Assembly: GCA_001587675.1 (NCBI GenBank)
Contig: LNGD01000054.1
Coordinates: 1 to 9,678, forward strand
Length of the DNA: 9,678 nt
From: Candidatus Methanofastidiosum methylothiophilum
GTDB taxonomy: Archaea; Methanobacteriota_B; Thermococci; Methanofastidiosales; Methanofastidiosaceae
Reading direction: 5' to 3'
Part shown: positions 6,299 to 9,678 of the stretch, piece by piece
How the letters are laid out: each line of letters opens with the position of its first letter
Position numbering within the stretch: position 1 is the stretch's first letter
Notes under the pieces: model-generated
The model's database searches: none
Told to the model about the DNA's origin: nothing
What the model saw: the letters and a program-made list of their open reading frames with translations, nothing else
Program-made: the position numbers and the translations under genes

Positions 6299-7042
6299 CT
6301 AGTAAATTTCTCCTTGAGGGTAGACTACTATACCCTCTTTAGTTATGGAAAATGGGTATTGCTTTATCTTGTGATTTGTTTCTCTCATTTTTCTTATGAA
6401 TATGCTTCTCTTGTATTCAGCCATTCTCGGCATAGCCTTCTCACCTTCAACAAGGTGCATAGTGATAACTCCTCTAGTTATGAATTCTTCATACCCAAAA
6501 CGAGAGTAACCCTGGCCATTAATAATTTCAGTTATCAAGATGGAAGTGGCCTTTGTTTCTGTCAGCACTCTGCCCATCATATATATGTCATCACGCATAT
6601 TTTCAGGATCATCTGAGAAGAAAAATGCAGGAAGAGAATCAATAACTATCCTCTTCGCACCAATATCAATTGAGATTTCATATAATCTTGAAAGAAGGGA
6701 TTTTATGTCAACATCGCTTTTTACATAAAAATTTTCATCTGTTGGAACTCCTACACGAAGTGATGCTGCATCTAGTATAACTATCTTTTTTTCATCCTCA
6801 AACTTTTTTAAATCCCATCCAAACTGGAGTGCTTCTCTTCTCAGCTCATCCGGCTTTTCTTCAAATGTTACATAGATACCGGGTTCACCATAGTCCTTAG
6901 CACCCGAGTAAATATACTGAAGGGAAAATATTGTTTTTCCTGTTCCTGCCTCACCTGACAATAATATTGATGAGCTTTTAGGAAGCCCTCCTCCAATCAG
7001 TTCGTCAAGCCCTTTTACTCCTGTCTTTACTCTATCGTCCAT
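6299..7042 (-). CDS. KaiC-like RecA-superfamily ATPase, single domain
   Basis: A 247-residue single KaiC domain. It opens with the typical VKTGVKGLDELIGGGLP. Walker A is GEAGTGKT (30-37), the catalytic Glu pair is in YVTFEEKP (61-62), and Walker B is KRIVIDSL (130-137). IRKMRETNHK (217-225) is the conserved strand near the ATP site of the neighbouring subunit in KaiC hexamers. All catalytic positions look intact, so it is probably an active, oligomeric ATPase. Archaeal single-domain KaiC homologues are thought to act in signalling and in control of motility or surface structures (ArlH is one relative). A strong GGTGA lies 6 nt before ATG 7042. It follows the small membrane protein gene by 10 nt. 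Not a circadian KaiC: one domain only and no KaiA or KaiB nearby. Confidence 0.9.
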   Translation of the reverse strand: MDDRVKTGVKGLDELIGGGLPKSSSILLSGEAGTGKTIFSLQYIYSGAKDYGEPGIYVTFEEKPDELRREALQFGWDLKKFEDEKKIVILDAASLRVGVPTDENFYVKSDVDIKSLLSRLYEISIDIGAKRIVIDSLPAFFFSDDPENMRDDIYMMGRVLTETKATSILITEIINGQGYSRFGYEEFITRGVITMHLVEGEKAMPRMAEYKRSIFIRKMRETNHKIKQYPFSITKEGIVVYPQGEIY

Positions 7043-7052
7043 ATATTCTCAC

Positions 7053-7346
7053 CTATATTCTTAATGTAACTAGGAAAAATGAAAGTATCATTATTACAAG
7101 CCCTAATATAAATACAGCAAATGATGTATTAATAAATGCTTCCTTCCTTATGTTATCCTCCTTTAGTTTAGAAGATTTAAATGCAGTAATAAATGAGCCC
7201 ATAAAGATTATGCTTGAAAGTAATAGAAAAACCGATAATGATTCGCTGTATATATATTCTGAAATAAGGGCATACTGCGCTAAAAATAAGGAAACTGCAA
7301 ACATTATTACTGAAACGTGGATTAGGCTGTTCGAAGTCTGGTTCAT
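7053..7346 (-). CDS. Small membrane protein, three predicted helices, unrecognised
   Basis: A 97-residue hydrophobic protein with likely membrane helices near residues 9-29, 37-56 and 71-95, joined by a charged loop KSSKLKEDNIRKEA (57-70). No enzymatic motif is visible and I do not recognise the family. It is real by context: GGGGTGAGG lies just before ATG 7346, only 3 nt separate it from the upstream gene, and 10 nt from the KaiC-like gene downstream. Its place between two membrane-protein and ATPase genes suggests that it anchors or signals to the KaiC-like proteins, which is an inference. Confidence 0.75.
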   Translation of the reverse strand: MNQTSNSLIHVSVIMFAVSLFLAQYALISEYIYSESLSVFLLLSSIIFMGSFITAFKSSKLKEDNIRKEAFINTSFAVFILGLVIMILSFFLVTLRI

Positions 7347-7349
7347 TTT

Positions 7350-7760
7350 TTACCTCACCCCTGCCGCAAGCCCGTATAAATAGAATAAGTAACCCAATAC
7401 TCCAACTATTAGATAAATAATGTATTCATTTTTTTGATTATTTTCCTCAAGATTAAATTTGAATTCAAATATGATGTGGACTGTATATAATAATAAGGAG
7501 ATCAATATACTAGATGACCTGGCTATTTCAGGGTATGAAGATGGCGAGAACTTCAAAAGAGAATTTAGAATATCTGATGAGCTCAATATGAATATGAATA
7601 GGAGGAGGTATCCCATTATTCCAAATGTTTGGCCCATTATAAAATAAGTAGTTTTTGACTTGTAATCATTAGTTGTGTTAAAAAGAATAAATGTGATAAG
7701 TTCTACTGTAAAGAATAGGAGAATCGCAGTCCCAATTCCTAGAAATAATACATTTACCAT
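7350..7760 (-). CDS. Membrane protein, four predicted helices, unrecognised
   Basis: A 136-residue protein with likely helices near residues 3-27, 40-61, 82-101 and 113-134. Charged stretches lie between helices 1 and 2 (NTTNDYKSK) and between 3 and 4 (EENNQK). No catalytic or binding motif is visible and I cannot name a family. ATG 7760 follows the upstream gene by 8 nt, with AAGGG as a weak ribosome binding site overlapping that gene's stop. Together with the next gene it forms a small membrane pair. They may be subunits of one membrane component, or a receptor-like partner of the two RecA-like proteins around them (inference). Confidence 0.75.
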   Translation of the reverse strand: MVNVLFLGIGTAILLFFTVELITFILFNTTNDYKSKTTYFIMGQTFGIMGYLLLFIFILSSSDILNSLLKFSPSSYPEIARSSSILISLLLYTVHIIFEFKFNLEENNQKNEYIIYLIVGVLGYLFYLYGLAAGVR

Positions 7761-7768
7761 TAAATCCC

Positions 7769-8374
7769 TTAAATTGTGTATCTATCAAATATTACGTTAT
7801 TATTATCTATACGATACTTTATTCTTTTATACTTTCCGCTATAAAGTTTGCCAAAATCGACATAGAATACCTCTTCACCCATTTCAACGGCCCTTTCTAA
7901 AAACAATGTTGCGTCGGCAAGATGCCTTATAGATACTTCAACTTCGTCCTTGTGCATGCCTTTGTGTAACAAGATAATAACTCTGACATTTTTTTCCCTT
8001 CCAATAGCAAATAGTCTCTGGAGAAATCTGTATACAGGAACAAGGCCTAGAGTAATTATCAAAGTAGATAGAGAATCTATTATTATTGTGGTGTCTTTTT
8101 TTGTTTCTTCTCTGGCCATGAAGATATTTCTTATTATTTCATCCAAATCATATGCGTAGGAAATGTGATATTTCTCGGAACTTTTAACACCAAGCCTTTC
8201 GGTGTAGCAATCGATAATGAATTTGGGCTTGAAAAGCTCTCTTATCTCATTTGGGCTTTTGTCAATACCAACGTAGATTAGATCTCCTTTGATTAATTCT
8301 TTCCCGAAATACTCTTTTCCAGTTTCAGGTTCCCCTAAAAGAAGAATGTTGTTCTGTTCTAGCTCTTTGAGCAT
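7769..8374 (-). CDS. RecA/KaiC-like protein with degenerate Walker A
   Basis: A 201-residue protein with a RecA-like layout. A P-loop-like strand and loop NILLLGEPETGKEYF (P-loop at 14-21) lies near the N-terminus. A Walker B strand TTIIIDSLSTL (95-105) is followed by a strand RVIILLHKGMH (131-141). The P-loop ends GKE where GKS or GKT is expected, and there is no catalytic Glu pair like that of the neighbouring KaiC homologue, so ATP hydrolysis may be lost or altered. It is about 45 residues shorter than that neighbour. ATG 8374 overlaps the upstream regulator gene by 16 nt, and a GGTGA at 8384-8388 (minus strand) supports this start. It may be a non-catalytic partner of the intact KaiC-like ATPase, or a distant ArlH-like protein. 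Specific family not recognised. Confidence 0.75.
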   Translation of the reverse strand: MLKELEQNNILLLGEPETGKEYFGKELIKGDLIYVGIDKSPNEIRELFKPKFIIDCYTERLGVKSSEKYHISYAYDLDEIIRNIFMAREETKKDTTIIIDSLSTLIITLGLVPVYRFLQRLFAIGREKNVRVIILLHKGMHKDEVEVSIRHLADATLFLERAVEMGEEVFYVDFGKLYSGKYKRIKYRIDNNNVIFDRYTI

Positions 8375-8802
8375 AGGGCGATTTCACCCCAAATTTTATC
8401 TATTTCACTGACAGTTGCTACCTTTACTCCTGGCATGTCTAATTTTGGTTTTTCCTTACCTGCATATATGGCACAGAACTTTCCAATCTGCATGAAAGAA
8501 TCCCTTAGTTTTACGGCAAACAAAACCCCTTCCATTTTTCTGAGCCTTTCGAAAAGTTCTTCGGCTTTTTTTATTGTAATTGAATCGATTGCATAAGTTT
8601 CAGGTATAATTTCTAAAATGTAATAGTTTTCTCCAAGCTTTTTGTGATTTAATGTAAGCCTATAATTTAATATGTTTTTTAGTTTTTTTAGACGGAAATG
8701 AATAGTAGTATCAGGGATTTCTGTGAGTTTTGAGATGTCAGTTATTGAGATTCTCGCATTTTCTTTCATGACATCTATGATTTTTTGATCTATATCTTTC
8801 AT
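8359..8802 (-). CDS. AsnC/Lrp-type winged-helix transcriptional regulator
   Basis: A 147-residue protein. The N-terminus MKDIDQKIIDVMKENARISI followed by TDISKLTEIPDTTIHFRLKKL is a clear AsnC-type helix-turn-helix (recognition helix about 31-42). The remainder (about 48-147) is probably a sensor or dimerisation domain, but I do not see the typical conserved RAM-domain pattern, so ligand and class are uncertain. ATG 8802 is 26 nt from a TATA box with no ribosome binding site between, so it is probably leaderless. It is the first gene of a six-gene operon and divergent from the pilin gene. It may regulate itself and the pilin through palindromes in the shared 171-nt region (inference). Confidence 0.85.
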   Translation of the reverse strand: MKDIDQKIIDVMKENARISITDISKLTEIPDTTIHFRLKKLKNILNYRLTLNHKKLGENYYILEIIPETYAIDSITIKKAEELFERLRKMEGVLFAVKLRDSFMQIGKFCAIYAGKEKPKLDMPGVKVATVSEIDKIWGEIALCSKS

Positions 8803-8824
8803 GAGTAGATAATTAATAGAGAAG

Positions 8825-8832
8825 TATTTAAA
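8825..8832 (-). promoter_or_regulatory. TATA box of the regulator-KaiC operon
   Basis: TTTAAATA on the minus strand is centred about 26 nt before ATG 8802, the spacing expected for leaderless transcription. It would drive the whole leftward operon. Confidence 0.65.
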
Positions 8833-8835
8833 GTT

Positions 8836-8894
8836 TTCGCAATTATTTTTGATTTAATTAGGATTTAGTTATTGATAACTGTATTTTTTGCGAA
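8836..8894. repeat. Inverted repeat TTCGCAA / TTGCGAA in the divergent promoter region
   Basis: Arms at 8836-8842 and 8888-8894 are a perfect 7-bp inverted pair, 52 bp apart start to start, about five helical turns. The pair frames a central palindrome. The GC-containing arms stand out in very AT-rich DNA. They may be paired regulator sites, though 7 bp can arise by chance. Confidence 0.35.
8867..8880. promoter_or_regulatory. Candidate operator palindrome AGTTAT-TG-ATAACT
   Basis: A perfect 6-bp palindrome with a 2-bp centre lies between the regulator promoter and the pilin gene. Lrp/AsnC dimers bind palindromes of about this size. No regulator assignment is proven. Confidence 0.4.
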
Positions 8895-8916
8895 TTTTAC
8901 ATATATTACCGAAACA

Positions 8917-8925
8917 CTTAAAAAC
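8917..8925 (+). promoter_or_regulatory. Possible TATA-like element of the pilin gene
   Basis: An A-rich element in ACACTTAAAAAC predicts a transcript starting near 8947, leaving a leader of about 27 nt that contains the ribosome binding site. An alternative element, CATATATTAC, lies near 8900-8908. Confidence 0.35.
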
Positions 8926-8960
8926 AATTCAAACCTATTGTTTACTGTCCATGTAAAAAT

Positions 8961-8965
8961 GGAGG
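8961..8965 (+). promoter_or_regulatory. Ribosome binding site of the pilin gene (GGAGG)
   Basis: GGAGG in GGAGGATGAC lies 8 nt before ATG 8974. It fixes the pilin start there rather than at the in-frame TTG at 8872. Confidence 0.7.
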
Positions 8966-8973
8966 ATGACAAA

Positions 8974-9441
8974 ATGATGAAATTTTTTAGAAAACACAAG
9001 AAGGCTGTATCACCAGTTATTGCGGTCATGTTATTGGTCGCAGTAGCAGTGGCAGCCGTTGGAGCATACTTTATTTGGTTTAGATCTTTCCAGACGCAGA
9101 CACAAAAGTCCGTTCAGGAGACAAGCGAAGGTGCACTCGGTGGAGGATTACAAGTAGTTTCAATGTCAGATGATGGTGATGTTTACTACGTTAATTTGAA
9201 GAATACTTTGTCCTCTGGTACTTTAGTTCTAAACGCCACTGCTACAGCTAATCCTGGAGCCACAAACCTCCCTGTAGTCAAATTAGGGGCTGCAAGTGGT
9301 GATAGAAATATTTCTGCAGGTACTACAAAAACATTTACTATTGACCCAACGTTTAATTTTGCAACTGGTACTTCAAGAACATTCACTATAGCTGCTAATT
9401 CTAGTACAGTTGTAATAACAGTAACATACGCAGACTCATAA
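8974..9441 (+). CDS. Archaeal type IV pilin-like secreted protein
   Basis: A 155-residue protein. Its N-terminus is a class III (prepilin peptidase) signal: a basic leader MMKFFRKHKKA, then VSPVIAVMLLVAVAVAAVGA as hydrophobic assembly helix, then AYFIWFRSF. The motif KKAVSPVIAV is the mark of archaeal adhesion pilins (Pilin_N type). Cleavage after A11 would leave 144 residues. The rest is rich in Thr, Ala, Ser and Gly, alternates like beta strands, and has three N-glycosylation sequons (N87, N112, N142) and no cysteine. It would be exported and assembled into, or displayed as, a surface filament. ATG 8974 is chosen from the GGAGG ahead; ATG 8977 is also possible. It is transcribed away from the regulator operon and ends before a T-rich terminator. 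No prepilin peptidase or platform protein gene is in the window. Confidence 0.9.
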   Translation: MMKFFRKHKKAVSPVIAVMLLVAVAVAAVGAYFIWFRSFQTQTQKSVQETSEGALGGGLQVVSMSDDGDVYYVNLKNTLSSGTLVLNATATANPGATNLPVVKLGAASGDRNISAGTTKTFTIDPTFNFATGTSRTFTIAANSSTVVITVTYADS

Positions 9442-9452
9442 ACTAAAATAAT

Positions 9453-9487
9453 TTTATTTTTTGAGTATTTTTTCTTTTCTTCTTTTA
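9453..9487 (+). terminator. T-rich terminator after the pilin gene
   Basis: Several T-runs (ATTTTATTTTTTG, ATTTTTTC, then CTTTTCTTCTTTT) begin about 12 nt after the pilin stop, without a strong hairpin. This is the usual form of an archaeal intrinsic terminator. Confidence 0.6.
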
Positions 9488-9508
9488 TAATTTACTTATA
9501 AGAAACTC

Positions 9509-9516
9509 TTATATAG
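9509..9516 (+). promoter_or_regulatory. TATA box of the gene starting at 9539
   Basis: TTATATAG is centred about 26 nt before ATG 9539, consistent with a leaderless transcript. Confidence 0.6.
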
Positions 9517-9538
9517 CTTCATATATTAAAATCATTGA

Positions 9539-9678
9539 ATGATAGCCTACAAGATGAGGATTATTGACCTTGTCAATGGTAAGTTAAAAAATGATTCAAT
9601 GGGCGGAGTTGTTCTCTCCACACCTTTTGGAGAATCAAAAGAAGCAAGAATCCTTGGTACAATCATAGACTCATACAG
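9539..9678 (+). CDS. Unrecognised protein, N-terminal 46 codons (continues outside window)
   Basis: An open frame runs from ATG 9539 to the window end without a stop. The first residues are MIAYKMRIIDLVNGK, followed by GGVVLSTPFGESKEARIL. It looks like a compact cytosolic protein with beta strands and no signal peptide, but I do not recognise a family from this fragment. The start is chosen because a TATA box lies at the leaderless distance and no ribosome binding site precedes either this ATG or the in-frame ATG at 9554. It is separated from the pilin gene by the T-rich terminator, so it is a separate unit. Confidence 0.6.
   Translation, partial: MIAYKMRIIDLVNGKLKNDSMGGVVLSTPFGESKEARILGTIIDSY

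Noticed and set aside
6299..7042. Circadian clock protein KaiC
   Set aside because: Only one KaiC domain is present and there are no KaiA or KaiB genes; single-domain homologues are widespread in archaea.
8872..8973. TTG at 8872 as start of the pilin, adding 34 residues
   Set aside because: The extension would bury the class III signal peptide; ATG 8974 has a GGAGG ribosome binding site and gives a normal leader.
1..9678. CRISPR array, integrase or toxin-antitoxin pair
   Set aside because: No regularly spaced direct repeats and no integrase motifs are visible. The only PIN domain is part of the large ATPase, not a VapC-VapB pair.

Overview
The window looks like chromosomal DNA of an AT-rich euryarchaeon. 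Supporting signs are an archaeal mevalonate kinase, a PIN-ATPase-KH protein, KaiC-like ATPases, a TraB-family protein, a type IV pilin with a class III signal peptide, GGTGA-type ribosome binding sites, and TATA boxes placed about 26 nt before start codons (leaderless transcripts). A methanogen-related lineage is plausible, but the sequence does not prove it.

Left (1-1766, + strand): the 3' two thirds of a mevalonate kinase gene overlaps by 8 nt a full-length 2,3-diaminopropionate ammonia-lyase gene, which is an unusual partner in an archaeon. That gene runs into a convergent leftward operon with an 11-nt tail-to-tail overlap.

Middle (1756-4128, - strand): read in transcription order, this operon encodes an M50 (site-2 type) membrane protease with two CBS domains, a short TraB/PrgY/GumN-family protein, and a small M50-type membrane protease. 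The first two genes abut with no gap. It looks like a membrane proteolysis or quality-control unit. Its promoter region has two TATA boxes and an inverted repeat with a nested hairpin.

Centre to right (4395-8802, - strand): a second, tightly packed operon starts from a leaderless promoter. It encodes an AsnC-type winged-helix regulator, a RecA/KaiC-like protein with a degenerate P-loop, two small multi-pass membrane proteins of no recognised family, an intact KaiC-like ATPase, and the large PIN-ATPase-KH protein. A tRNA-Arg(CCT) gene follows, and its TATA box lies inside the last codons of the ATPase gene.

Right end (+ strand): divergent from the regulator is a secreted type IV pilin-like protein with a good ribosome binding site and a T-rich terminator. 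The shared intergenic region holds a perfect palindrome and a wider inverted repeat, which are candidate operators. A leaderless gene of unknown function begins at 9539 and leaves the window.

The best candidate for an undescribed system is the 4479-8802 operon together with the pilin: a paired active and apparently inactive KaiC-like module with dedicated membrane proteins, its own regulator, a secretion-type ATPase and a nearby surface protein.
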